DNA from: Chitinophagaceae bacterium
Lineage (GTDB): Bacteria > Bacteroidota > Bacteroidia > Chitinophagales > Chitinophagaceae
DNA length: 64,000 bases
Direction: 5' to 3'
Assembly: GCA_016719165.1 (NCBI GenBank)
Contig: JADKAJ010000002.1
Location: 930,001 to 994,000, forward strand
Part shown: one piece after another, positions 36,471-45,080 of the stretch
How positions within the stretch are numbered: the stretch's first letter is position 1
How the letters are laid out: each line of letters opens with the position of its first letter
Made by a program: the position numbers and the translations under genes
The notes under the pieces: model-generated
Seen by the model: the letters and a program-made list of their open reading frames with translations, nothing else
The model's database searches: none
What the model was told of the DNA's origin: nothing

Positions 36471-37901
36471 ATGAAAATTTTTATACTGTTGCTGGTTTAT
36501 AGCTGCACCATGCAGGTGGCCCGGTCACAAAACACCGGCGTGGGCACACCCACACCGGTTGAAAAACTGGATGTTAACGGGGCTATTAAAATTGGCAATA
36601 CGGCCGGTAATAATGAAGGCACCATACGGTATAACAATGGGAATTTTGAAGGCCGTACTACCAATCTGTGGCAGAACCTGGCCGTACCCCTGAATGCGAT
36701 GGTTTTATCCGAAAGCAGTAATGATGCTAACTTATTGGCCAACGGGTTTTCATTAAAAGGCCCGCTGAATGTAACGGAAAACACACTGATCAATACTACT
36801 GCAGCGGCTGGAAGCTGGCATCCTGTATCGGAATACTATAGCAGGGTAAATACAGTTTCCGTTACGGCAAACTCCCGTATTGCTATATGGGGGGGAATAA
36901 AAAATGGAGTGTATTTAAACACCGGCGCATTTTATGACCCGGTAAATGACTTGTGGGAATCCATTTCTACAGTAGGCGCACCAAGCCCCCGGATAGGCCA
37001 TGCACTGGTTTGGAACGGTACTGAGCTGGTAGTGTGGGGTGGTTATACGTATACTGGCAGTTATGCTTATTTCGGAGATGGTGCAAAATATAATTCCATA
37101 ACGAAAACATGGACCCCGTTAAATTCTGCCGGGGCACCCAGTGCCAGGGGAAATGTAACCAGCGGCTACAATAGTGGCACCAATGAAATGATCGTTTGGG
37201 GAGGATTTAATGGCCCCACTCTTAATGAGGGATACCGCTATAATTTTACTACCGACACCTGGACGCCGGTAAGCCTTGTTAATTCTCCGGGCATCCGGAT
37301 CAATTATGCACATGCTACAGCTAACGGCTATTTCCTGGTGTGGGGTGGATATAGTTTTGCCAGTTCCGGCCAGGTAAACACAGGTGCTCTTTATAATTTT
37401 TCCACTGATACCTGGACACCTACTTCTTTGGCAAGTGCGCCTGCTGCAAGAGAAAATGCAGACGCAGTATGGAACGGAACTCAAATGATTGTGTGGGGTG
37501 GAGCTGCGGGAGCAGTCAACCAGTCAGGTGGTGCCAGGCTTAACCCTGTTACCAATATATGGTCAACCATGGCTACGGGACCAGTTGCTGACAATGGTGC
37601 TACTGTTGCCTACGCAGGTTCCTTTATGCTGATCTATGGTATTGGTGGGGGTGCATTGTATAATAATACTGCCAATACATGGAGCAGCCTCACGGGCAAC
37701 TATCCTGCTGCCGGAAGAAATGGTGCGGTAGTACAAAGTGCCAACAACGTTCTGGTGGTATGGGGCGGAGCGCAGTATAGCGCAGTGGGAGATTTTCCAC
37801 AGTATTACAATGATGGCAGACGATATTTCTGGTTTGCCCGCAGTATCACATCAACTGTTCCGGATATTAAAACGTACTATTTGTATAAAAAAATAATGTA
37901 A
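36471..37901 (+). CDS. Exported Kelch-like beta-propeller protein
   Basis: 476 residues. Signal peptide ending ARSQ, then TGVGTPTPVEKLDVNGAIK, a stretch common at the start of Bacteroidota surface and tail-like proteins, and from about 115 repeated Kelch-type blades with WGG and WNGTE-like motifs, six or so. No T9SS sorting tail is visible at the C-terminus (ends YYLYKKIM). Binding or adhesion role inferred. Last gene of the ordinary region; the cassette array begins right after its stop. Confidence 0.82.
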   Translation: MKIFILLLVYSCTMQVARSQNTGVGTPTPVEKLDVNGAIKIGNTAGNNEGTIRYNNGNFEGRTTNLWQNLAVPLNAMVLSESSNDANLLANGFSLKGPLNVTENTLINTTAAAGSWHPVSEYYSRVNTVSVTANSRIAIWGGIKNGVYLNTGAFYDPVNDLWESISTVGAPSPRIGHALVWNGTELVVWGGYTYTGSYAYFGDGAKYNSITKTWTPLNSAGAPSARGNVTSGYNSGTNEMIVWGGFNGPTLNEGYRYNFTTDTWTPVSLVNSPGIRINYAHATANGYFLVWGGYSFASSGQVNTGALYNFSTDTWTPTSLASAPAARENADAVWNGTQMIVWGGAAGAVNQSGGARLNPVTNIWSTMATGPVADNGATVAYAGSFMLIYGIGGGALYNNTANTWSSLTGNYPAAGRNGAVVQSANNVLVVWGGAQYSAVGDFPQYYNDGRRYFWFARSITSTVPDIKTYYLYKKIM

Positions 37902-37920
37902 CAATACCGGGAAGGGATTT

Positions 37921-37954
37921 TTCATTTTGCAAAACCCATCCTATGTTAGCGGTA
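37921..37954 (-). repeat. Truncated attC-like site at the left end of the array
   Basis: Only the end of a site remains: TTTTGCAAAACCCATCC then ATGTTAGCGGTA. GTTAGCGGTA (37945-37954) is the exact complement of TACCGCTAAC (38546-38555), closing the first cassette. The rest of the site is missing, so the array joins the chromosome here, about 20 bp after the Kelch gene. Confidence 0.6.
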
Positions 37955-37961
37955 GTTTAGT

Positions 37962-38525
37962 TTATGGTAAAAAGTATCTATTGTTTGAATACCTAAAGGC
38001 GACAATCCCTACGTGGTTGGCAATAATGATAGAGTCAATATTGTTTGAAAATGCGGGACTACTAAGAAGCAATATAGCCTCTGGGTATGTCCTGCTGCCC
38101 ACAGAATAATTGTTGAACTTTTTAGCTACCACACCTTCTTTTGTTTGTCCAAATACGTTGCACATGCTAACATTGGGACTGTTGTTACTCACAGCTCTCA
38201 TACATAGCCAACCACTTGATGCTAAACTAAAGTGGATTGAGTCAGTGAAAGTCGGATTAAGATAAAGAGTAGTGTTGATGTACTCGTACCTGTAAGGTTC
38301 ACCGCAATCGTTCAATGCTGTTTCTGTAGTATCTACCACTTTAAGTGGAAAGTTTATCAAGTTACCTGAATTGTCAACGAAGCTTAATTGAGTTCTGCCT
38401 TTTAAAGGCAACCAGGATTTGGTGTCACCTATCCTCAATGTGCCTGTGCCACATTTTTGGCATTGAAACGAACTTGTCACACAGTAAATGAAAAGTAGAG
38501 TTAAAATGGCTATAGTTGTTTTCAT
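37962..38525 (-). CDS. Hypothetical exported protein (cassette gene)
   Basis: 187 residues with a hydrophobic start (TIAILTLLFIYCVTSSFQC) that could be a signal or lipobox, and several Cys residues (CQKCGTG, NDCGEPY, WLCMRA). Beta-rich. No family recognised. Sole gene of the leftmost cassette (37945-38555). Confidence 0.65.
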   Translation of the reverse strand: MKTTIAILTLLFIYCVTSSFQCQKCGTGTLRIGDTKSWLPLKGRTQLSFVDNSGNLINFPLKVVDTTETALNDCGEPYRYEYINTTLYLNPTFTDSIHFSLASSGWLCMRAVSNNSPNVSMCNVFGQTKEGVVAKKFNNYSVGSRTYPEAILLLSSPAFSNNIDSIIIANHVGIVAFRYSNNRYFLP

Positions 38526-38545
38526 GTTTTTCGGTTACTAAAAAT

Positions 38546-38748
38546 TACCGCTAACGTTCGAGGCTTGCCGCAGGGCTGGAATTGTTGCTGTGTCCGCCCG
38601 GCAACTGAAGCCGATTGAAAAACTGATGTTGAAGTTAACAACTAAAAGCCAAATAGAATTCGGTCAAGCCCGATATTAGTTGATAGTAGTACAACTGCCG
38701 ATTGTTATTCCGTCCGCCAGCCTTGCGGCAAACCTTTTGTTATGTGCC
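38546..38748 (-). repeat. attC-like site A
   Basis: 203 bp. Left arm GGCTTGCCGCAGGGCTGG and right arm CCAGCCTTGCGGCAAACC pair almost perfectly. Left core TACCGCTAAC belongs to the unit on the left, right core GTTATGTGCC to the unit on the right. The centre carries GTCCGCCCGG, GAAGTTAACAAC and CGTCCGCC elements shared with other sites. Confidence 0.75.
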
Positions 38749-38749
38749 G

Positions 38750-39991
38750 TTATCTATTTGTCATTAGTTTTAAGCTCCTCAAGTTTTTTCTTGTTGCCGG
38801 AACTTCTTTCAGTTCCAAAGCTTTCGTAAAATAAATAATCGCTTTTTCTTTATCATTTTTTGCCATATAATAATCACCCATACTGTCGTAAGCATTATAA
38901 CTGCTTGGGTAATTACTGATGTTCAAATCAAAAAGCCTGAATGCCCGATCCAGGTCGTTATTATACATCATGTTATAAGCTTCCTCATGAACGAAGTTTT
39001 CAGGAGGTAAAACAGTATAGCCCATTTGTTCTGATGCTGTTTTAAAGTGAGTAATAATAACAGAGTCAGCATTAAATGATGGTTTAGGCGCATTGTAAAA
39101 ATAGGAAAGAGGTATGGTGTATTTATCGAAAAAGAATCGAAGTGCATCATATGCAGCGATCATTGTAACTGAGCCGTGGTTGTCATCGGGATAATAGTGA
39201 AACTTCCATCGTAAACCATACGTTTTTCTGGATTCCAACACATCTGAAAATAAAAGCATCGGGCGGGAATTAGCCGATTCCTCCGTTGTATCCTTCATAA
39301 CAGAGGTTAAATCCATTCCTTCGGTTATGCCGTTATTTGCCATTGCTATATATAATGATTTGCCATCGAATTTTTTCTGCTGAAAAATGCTATCGGCTTG
39401 CTTTACCATCAGATCATTATCCCACCACAAACTGGGGTCAATTGCCAGATAGGAATTGAATAAATTGCAGTGGTGGAGCATTGTGTTTATCACCATCAGG
39501 CCGCCCAGTGAATGGCCAATCATCAAACGGTACGGTGCTGTGGGATATTTTGACTCAATGTATGGCATCAATTCTTTTTCCAAAAACGAGGTAAATGCTT
39601 CGCCACCGCCAACAAAGGGGGGCAACGGAAAAGTACTTTCGGAAGGTTTTGTTGGTGAAAGGTCTCGAAAACGATTTGTATTAGGTATTCCTACAATAAT
39701 CATTTCAGGAATTATCATGGTGTTACTTAAATATTCTGCCATTCCAGTTACAGAATTGAAGTGATTTTCTCCATCTAACAGGTAAATCACCGGATACTTT
39801 TGCTGGCTGTCTGCATTAGCCGAACCTGAGTTGGGCACATACACCCACAGTTTGCGTTGTTCGTTAAGAATTGTTGATTGGATGCTGTCGATCGCTCCAA
39901 TAACAATTTTATTATCAATGGTCTGGGCATGTAGCAAATCGCAAAATGTCAATGCGATTGCTAATGTTGTCATGTAGATAGAATGTTTCAT
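38750..39991 (-). CDS. Exported esterase (PF00756-type) with C-terminal TPR
   Basis: ATG 39991 gives 413 residues with a signal peptide (MKHSIYMTTLAIALTF...HAQ). Alpha/beta-hydrolase of the esterase-D/IroE type: VIYLLDGENHF, nucleophile Ser161 in GHSLGG, catalytic His in PDDNHGS. About 345-405 resemble TPR helices (YNAYDSMGDYYMAKNDKEKA). Hydrolyses an ester, possibly a siderophore or acylated sugar. The stop codon lies one base outside site A; only gene in its unit. Confidence 0.85.
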   Translation of the reverse strand: MKHSIYMTTLAIALTFCDLLHAQTIDNKIVIGAIDSIQSTILNEQRKLWVYVPNSGSANADSQQKYPVIYLLDGENHFNSVTGMAEYLSNTMIIPEMIIVGIPNTNRFRDLSPTKPSESTFPLPPFVGGGEAFTSFLEKELMPYIESKYPTAPYRLMIGHSLGGLMVINTMLHHCNLFNSYLAIDPSLWWDNDLMVKQADSIFQQKKFDGKSLYIAMANNGITEGMDLTSVMKDTTEESANSRPMLLFSDVLESRKTYGLRWKFHYYPDDNHGSVTMIAAYDALRFFFDKYTIPLSYFYNAPKPSFNADSVIITHFKTASEQMGYTVLPPENFVHEEAYNMMYNNDLDRAFRLFDLNISNYPSSYNAYDSMGDYYMAKNDKEKAIIYFTKALELKEVPATRKNLRSLKLMTNR

Positions 39992-40010
39992 AAAAATATT
40001 CTGTTTTAAT

Positions 40011-40214
40011 GGCACATAACGAGAGAGAATTGCTGCTGTGTGGGAATCCGTGAAGTCACAGCTGGGGTTTGTACCACAGCTGGGACGGGAACGGTGACCA
40101 CACATAAAATTAAAAGTTCTTTAGGATATATGAGCCAAAGGCGAATTTTCTTCCGTTCTATCGCTGACCGGAGTTACGTCATACCCACATAGAAGCAATT
40201 CTAATGTTGGCCGC
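40011..40214 (-). repeat. attC-like site B
   Basis: 204 bp, left core GGCACATAAC (complement of GTTATGTGCC at 38739), right core GTTGGCCGC (40206-40214). Arms GAGAATTGCTGCTGTGTGGG and CCCACATAGAAGCAATTC pair. The right core has no complement further right, so the neighbouring unit is rearranged. Confidence 0.65.
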
Positions 40215-40381
40215 TGCGCCTCTTTGGTTTTACATAACGTCAGTTAAATAGAATTACTGAAGCCCGGTGTGGCCGTGCATATTCTAAAGCTGAATAGAAT
40301 TAATGCCGCAAAAAATTTATAAAATGAGAAAAATAGATAAGACAGAATTGAGAGCATGGATGTTATTAATTATTGGGCTAA
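40215..40381. other. Scrambled segment between site B and the 101-residue gene
   Basis: Holds ACATAACG (about 40232-40239) and fragments resembling site centres (GAATTACTGAAGCCCGG, AAAGCTGAATAGAATTAATGCC) but no complete palindrome and no convincing ORF. Confidence 0.4.
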
Positions 40382-40687
40382 TTACTGGTTGGAGTTTGTG
40401 GCCATTTTTAAAAAATATTCTATCAACTCTTTTCCAATAATTCCTATTGTAGCAGATATAATAAAGAATAACCATTCTGGGAATATGTACCATAATTTTT
40501 TAATTATATTCCCTTTTAGTTCTTTCCATTTTGGGTTTGAAACTTTTATATGTTTGCCAGGATGTCTGTTTATAAACGATTGTTTTTCTTCATCTGAATA
40601 AACAATCATTTTATCATCTGGTTTTGTAAATTTTTGAGTATGATGAATTTCAAAACAACTAATAGACTTTGGGTATTTTTTCTTCAT
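40382..40687 (-). CDS. Hypothetical protein with C-terminal membrane helix
   Basis: 101 residues: charged soluble part (HTQKFTKPDDKMIVYSDEEK) and a hydrophobic helix near the end (WLFFIISATIGIIGKELIEYF). No family recognised. Lies in a rearranged part of the array, with a 16-bp perfect inverted repeat (40018-40033 and 40713-40728) on either side of the segment. Confidence 0.55.
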   Translation of the reverse strand: MKKKYPKSISCFEIHHTQKFTKPDDKMIVYSDEEKQSFINRHPGKHIKVSNPKWKELKGNIIKKLWYIFPEWLFFIISATIGIIGKELIEYFLKMATNSNQ

Positions 40688-40725
40688 ATCCTAAAGGACT
40701 TTTAATTTTAAAGCAATTCTCTCTC

Positions 40726-40832
40726 GTTGGACAGCAAAGAAAGACACAGGAGTTTTGCAAAAACGGGTGGATTTCTGTACGTCATGCCAGTTCATACAGT
40801 GTATGAACGACAGCATGGCGTTGCGGTCCAAC
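40726..40832 (-). other. Minimal cassette without a gene
   Basis: GTTGGAC (40726-40732) and its complement GTCCAAC (40826-40832) enclose 107 bp with no plausible ORF. It fits the cassette-end rule but carries nothing recognisable; it may be a remnant. Confidence 0.45.
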
Positions 40833-40958
40833 GTTTTGCAGCTTGGCGAAGGTGGCGATTTTACCACAAATGTTCATACGAAGCACGCAGTTCAAATTTA
40901 CGAAAAACTGTCATACGAAGCACTGAACCGCCACTTTTGCCAAGGTGCTGTTACCTGC
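40826..40958 (-). repeat. attC-like site C0 (short form)
   Basis: 133 bp. Arms GCTTGGCGAAGGTGGCG (40841-40857) and CGCCACTTTTGCCAAGG pair; right core GTTACCTGC (40950-40958) is the exact complement of GCAGGTAAC at 44866-44874. Shorter than the other sites and with a different centre. Confidence 0.6.
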
Positions 40959-41110
40959 TGGCGTTCTGTCCACCGTGTTGTTGAAAGCCTTGTCTATGTT
41001 GAATTTGCTGTCTGTTGTCGGGTTGCTTATGTGTCGGTTGTGGGTGGCGTATTTTTTTATTTTTTAGAAGGGAAGGAAATTTTTTAATTCAATTTTACTC
41101 GGGCGGTGAA

Positions 41111-41175
41111 AAGCACACTTATTTGCAAACTTTGGTTTGAGGGCTGATTTGAGCGGTTTGCAAATGTGTGTGCTT
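41111..41175. repeat. Type-2 hairpin, copy a
   Basis: AAGCACACTTATTTGCAAAC (41111-41130) pairs with GTTTGCAAATGTGTGTGCTT (41156-41175), 18 of 20 bases. Lies 12 bp beyond the stop of the CDF transporter gene. One of four related hairpins with changing outer arms. Confidence 0.65.
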
Positions 41176-41187
41176 TTGTGTGTCTGC

Positions 41188-41982
41188 CTATTTTGATAAC
41201 TTCAATATTCTAAATGCCCCTCGTCCAACAAGAATAAATACAATAGCTCCAATTATTAAGTCAGGGAATTTTGAATTTGTAAAGTAAACCAGTCCGCCTG
41301 CAATGATTACACCTATGTTTGCAATCACATCGTTAGAAGTGAAAATCATACTTGCCTGCATATGTGCTTCTCTGTTTTTACTTCTTTGCAATAAATATAA
41401 ACTTGTCGCATTACCGATTAATGCAAGTGAAGAAATAATAATCATTGTCTGAAAAACGGGAACTTCTTCTAACCCAAGAAAGCGTCTGATTACTTCTACT
41501 AAACCAAACACGGCAAGTGTCATTTGAAAGTAACCACCAATTTTTGCAATTTTCTTTTTTAGTAAAATAGTCCCGCCAACCGCAAAAAGAGCAAGTCCAT
41601 AAACTATACTGTCGGCAAGCATATCAAGGCTGTCAGCTACAAGACCCATTGAATGGCTCAAAAATCCTGTCAACATTTCAAGAACAAAAAAGAAAAAATT
41701 AATTGATAAAACTAACCATAGGAGTTTTCGGTCTTGCGGGTCTGTTGGCTCAAAACTCTCTGCCGAAACATTGTCAACAAACTTGGTATCGAGTTTTAAG
41801 CTGTCAAGTGCAGATAATATTGAGTGATAGCTGTCAGTATGATAAACTTCAAGTTTGCGGTTTGCAATGTCAAACTGCAATGATTTTATATTTGAAAGTT
41901 CTTCCAATTTTAAACGGATAAGATTTTCTTCCGATGGACAGTCCATTTTGGAAATATTGAATGTTGTTTTTTGCATTTCCAT
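41188..41982 (-). CDS. Cation diffusion facilitator with N-terminal HMA-like domain
   Basis: 264 residues. Residues 1-75 resemble a heavy-metal-associated domain with MDCPSEE in place of the usual CxxC loop; then a CDF transporter of five or six helices with the metal-site signature HSMGLVADSLDMLADS. The cytoplasmic C-terminal domain of longer CDF proteins is absent. Exports divalent metal (Zn, Co, Cd or similar). Four bp downstream of the TonB receptor gene, third gene of the metal cassette. Confidence 0.87.
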   Translation of the reverse strand: MEMQKTTFNISKMDCPSEENLIRLKLEELSNIKSLQFDIANRKLEVYHTDSYHSILSALDSLKLDTKFVDNVSAESFEPTDPQDRKLLWLVLSINFFFFVLEMLTGFLSHSMGLVADSLDMLADSIVYGLALFAVGGTILLKKKIAKIGGYFQMTLAVFGLVEVIRRFLGLEEVPVFQTMIIISSLALIGNATSLYLLQRSKNREAHMQASMIFTSNDVIANIGVIIAGGLVYFTNSKFPDLIIGAIVFILVGRGAFRILKLSK

Positions 41983-41986
41983 AATT

Positions 41987-44164
41987 TTATAGTCTAAATT
42001 TTATTCCTCCGTTAATTAGAAAACCATCAAGTGGTGCGTAAATGTCTTTGAAAACAGGATTAGTTACTGTTCCTGTATAAATGCTGTCAAAGCGAGTTTG
42101 TCTTACATCTAAAAAGTTTTCAAAATTGATGTAAAGAGAAAGTTTCTCCCAAAGTTTTTCAACCATAAAACCGCAAATCACATATTGTTTTCCTGTTGTT
42201 CCGTCACTTAATTTTTGCGGACTGAAATAATATGCTTCTAATCCTACTTTCCATTTTTCTTCTACTTCATACATCAAGATTGAGTTCAGGCGATGTTTGG
42301 GTGTTAATGGATTTTCAATAGCTGTCCCGTTTTGATGTAGTCTTGTGTCGGTAAATGTGTAGCCTAAAAACAACTTGAAATCTTCATAACCGATTTTAAT
42401 GTTTGTTTCTGTTCCTTTGGTGTCAATATTTCCATTGGCATTTATAAATTGATACAAACCATTTGTTTGTGGTTGAAGCAGTAACGGTTTATCTAAATAA
42501 GTGTAAAAGAAAAGCTGATTGATACTGAAAGTAATTTTATCGTCTGCAAATGACGTTCGATAATTAAAATCAATATTTCCTCCGTAACTTTTTTCTAATT
42601 TATTAGTGTTGCTGTTAATTGCCAATACATTTCTATATTGAATTCTTTCGCTTTCCTCTGTAAATATGGTTGGTGATTTATAACCGAAACCACCACCAAT
42701 TCTTGAAGTCAGTTTAGGAGTGATTTTGAATAAAGCAGAAATTCGGGGAAGAAAAGCAAAGCCATAATCAACAACATAGTCCGTTCTAAAACCTGTTTCA
42801 AGATTTAGCCATTTAGTTGCCTTCCAAATATTTTGAATAAATGCACCCGTAGTTATTAGCTGGTAATTACGAAGCGGCAAAGTGTCAATTTGTTTTTCTT
42901 GGAAATTATCAGTCCATAGATTTAAACCTACAATCCATTCAGATTTTTCCTTGCTACTGGAATAAGTGGCTTCGCTGAATGACGCTAATTGTGTTCCGTC
43001 AAAGCTATATTGGGGAATACTAATTTTACGGTTGAAATAACTAACACTGTTTTTAAAACTAAAACGGTTACTGTCGTTGAAATTGTGGTCAAAAGTCAAT
43101 TGCGTTGAATAGCGTTGAGTTTTGTTTTCTTCAAAGTAACTGTGTAGGCTGTCGCCATTGCCCTCAATGTAACGAATGTCCCCGCCAAGACGATTTTCAA
43201 TTGTTGAATTAATACCAAAATTTAATTTTGTCTTTTCAGTAAAATATAAGAATAGTTTAGGATTAAAAACATAGCGTTCAAATTTAGGAATTGCGGTAAG
43301 ACCAATATTTGCAGGGTCGTAAGCCCAGTTACGATTATGAGAAGCAAAAATAGTTGTTCCTACTTTTTTAAAACGCTGTCCATAAAACCCGTTTAAATCA
43401 AAACCTTTTCCCGAACTTCCATTGAGATGAAATTTTAATTCTCTCTCGTTTGTTGGTGTTTTTGAAATTAAATTTACCAGTCCCGCAATTGCACCACCAC
43501 CATATAAAGTAGAAGCCGAACCTTTTATTAATTCCACTTGCTTTAAATCTAAAGGCGGGGTTTGTAGCAAACCCAAACCGCTTGCAGCACCTGAAAATAA
43601 GGGAAAGCCGTCTTTTAAGATTTGCGTGTAACGTCCGTCAAGTCCTTGAATTCTTATACTTGCATTTCCACTTGTTGCTGATGTCTGTTGCGTTTGAATA
43701 CCTGTGCTTTCGTTTAACAACATTCTAATATCGCCCGATTTCATATTTCCTTTTTCTTCTAATTCTTCTCCTGCAATAAATTCAACCCTTGTAGGAATAT
43801 CTTTAATTGTCCGTGTGCTTCTCGTTGAAGAAATAACCACTTCACCTAATTCATCTGCTTCGGATTTCAACAGTATTTCAATGGGTTCGGAATTTGTCAA
43901 AGGAAAGTCGAATGTATCTTTTCTCTCTTGATAACCGATATAACGAAATTCAATTACCTGTTTCCCTTTTGGAATGTTAGTCAGAGTTACAAGTCCGTTA
44001 TTATCGGCAGTTGCACCGTTTGTTGTGCCGTCCAAAATGGCGGTAGCACCAATTAAAGGTTCCTTTGTTTCGCTGTCTTTGAGAATAACCTTAAATGTAT
44101 TCTGTGCAAATACAGCATTTATGTTTAATGCTACAAGAAGTAGCAAAATGATTTTTAGTTTCAT
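41987..44164 (-). CDS. TonB-dependent outer-membrane receptor
   Basis: ATG 44164 gives 725 residues: signal peptide to NAVFAQ, carboxypeptidase-regulatory-like domain (about 22-105, LKDSETKEPLIGATAILDG), plug (about 115-235, with LNESTGIQTQQTSATSG and GGGAIAGLVNLISKTP), then the beta-barrel ending GGIKFRL. Imports a metal chelate or similar across the outer membrane. The CDF neighbour and the preceding Cys-rich protein argue for a metal substrate. Confidence 0.92.
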   Translation of the reverse strand: MKLKIILLLLVALNINAVFAQNTFKVILKDSETKEPLIGATAILDGTTNGATADNNGLVTLTNIPKGKQVIEFRYIGYQERKDTFDFPLTNSEPIEILLKSEADELGEVVISSTRSTRTIKDIPTRVEFIAGEELEEKGNMKSGDIRMLLNESTGIQTQQTSATSGNASIRIQGLDGRYTQILKDGFPLFSGAASGLGLLQTPPLDLKQVELIKGSASTLYGGGAIAGLVNLISKTPTNERELKFHLNGSSGKGFDLNGFYGQRFKKVGTTIFASHNRNWAYDPANIGLTAIPKFERYVFNPKLFLYFTEKTKLNFGINSTIENRLGGDIRYIEGNGDSLHSYFEENKTQRYSTQLTFDHNFNDSNRFSFKNSVSYFNRKISIPQYSFDGTQLASFSEATYSSSKEKSEWIVGLNLWTDNFQEKQIDTLPLRNYQLITTGAFIQNIWKATKWLNLETGFRTDYVVDYGFAFLPRISALFKITPKLTSRIGGGFGYKSPTIFTEESERIQYRNVLAINSNTNKLEKSYGGNIDFNYRTSFADDKITFSINQLFFYTYLDKPLLLQPQTNGLYQFINANGNIDTKGTETNIKIGYEDFKLFLGYTFTDTRLHQNGTAIENPLTPKHRLNSILMYEVEEKWKVGLEAYYFSPQKLSDGTTGKQYVICGFMVEKLWEKLSLYINFENFLDVRQTRFDSIYTGTVTNPVFKDIYAPLDGFLINGGIKFRL

Positions 44165-44199
44165 TTTGAATAATATTAATGTTTGTAAAATGATGATTA

Positions 44200-44243
44200 G
44201 CGGTGCGAAGCACCGCATAAAATATTTTGTGGCGAAGCCACAA
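44200..44243 (-). other. Two tandem GAA-loop hairpins between operon genes
   Basis: GCGGTGC-GAA-GCACCGC (44200-44216) and TTGTGGC-GAA-GCCACAA (44227-44243), each with a perfect 7-bp stem and the same triloop. They occupy the gap between the Cys-rich gene and the TonB receptor start, where they could affect RNA processing or receptor translation. Confidence 0.55.
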
Positions 44244-44249
44244 TAAACA

Positions 44250-44561
44250 TTAACTTATTTTAGGCGGTTGCCAGATAGAAGAGCGGAACTCTGAAATAAA
44301 ACTTTGGTCGTAAATAGAAATACTTTTTTCGGAGAGAACAACACAGGCTTTTAATGAGAAGGATAAAAGAGGAAAGGTAAAGCCACAACAAGTTCCGCAA
44401 CTTAAAAATGGGGAACAACAGTCACTGCAACCTTGTTCGTCCTGGTCGTTTTGGGATTGTTCGGTGTGATTAGATTGGTTTAGGCACTTGTCCTCAAGAT
44501 AGCAGGGAATTGTCGCCAAAAGCAACACATAAAATGCTATTATGAAGGATATTAATTTCAC
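44250..44561 (-). CDS. Small Cys-rich exported protein (DUF6660-like)
   Basis: GTG at 44561 (VKLISFIIAFYVLLLATIPC) gives 103 residues with a signal peptide and a Cys-rich middle (GCSDCCSPFLSCGTCCGF). Resembles small Bacteroidota proteins found ahead of metal efflux or TonB genes (DUF6660, from memory). Possible periplasmic metal binder. First gene of the metal operon. Confidence 0.7.
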   Translation of the reverse strand: MKLISFIIAFYVLLLATIPCYLEDKCLNQSNHTEQSQNDQDEQGCSDCCSPFLSCGTCCGFTFPLLSFSLKACVVLSEKSISIYDQSFISEFRSSIWQPPKIS

Positions 44562-44590
44562 GCTACAAATGTAGTAAAAGCGTTGGATAA

Positions 44591-44652
44591 ATTGCACTCT
44601 TTTGCAAGCTTTGGTTGTGTGTCGGCTTGTGTGGCTTGCAAATGTGTGCAAT
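44591..44652. repeat. Type-2 hairpin, copy b
   Basis: ATTGCACTCTTTTGCAAGC (44591-44609) pairs with GCTTGCAAATGTGTGCAAT (44634-44652); loop TTTGGTTGTGTGTCGGCTTG. Sits 30 bp upstream of the GTG of the Cys-rich gene. Confidence 0.65.
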
Positions 44653-44865
44653 GCGGGTCGGCTAAAAATTGAATTAAAAAAGTGCGATGGGAAAAAATAA
44701 AAAATACAGAAGCGTTGGTTTGAGTGTCGGCAAAAGGTCTGCTGGTCTGTGTCAAGTTACAGCAAATTGTCCTCCAAATGTAGGTCAGTCGGCAAGGTGG
44801 TTTTAAAGTCAAAAGTTTCATAGTCCGATGTCAGCTCGTTAGTAGTTGTGTCGTCTTTTACGCTT

Positions 44866-45063
44866 GCAGGTAACGAGCAGGGCTTTATGCAGGTTGGGAA
44901 TTAGTATTCCGTCAGCACATAACCGCTGCTGATTGAAAATATATTGTTGAAGTTATGTACAAAAGCTGATAGTTATTCGTCTGCTGGAACTGAAGCTGGG
45001 ATTTGCAAATAGCTGATGTTACAATGTCAAGCCCAACTTGCATAAAACCCAATGTTACCTGCC
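44866..45063 (-). repeat. attC-like site C
   Basis: 198 bp. Left core GCAGGTAAC, right core GTTACCTGCC. Arms GGCTTTATGCAGGTTGGG and CCCAACTTGCATAAAACC pair. Centre contains CGTCAGC and CGTCTGCTGG elements. Confidence 0.75.
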
Positions 45064-45080
45064 GTTTTTCTTCTCTCAAT

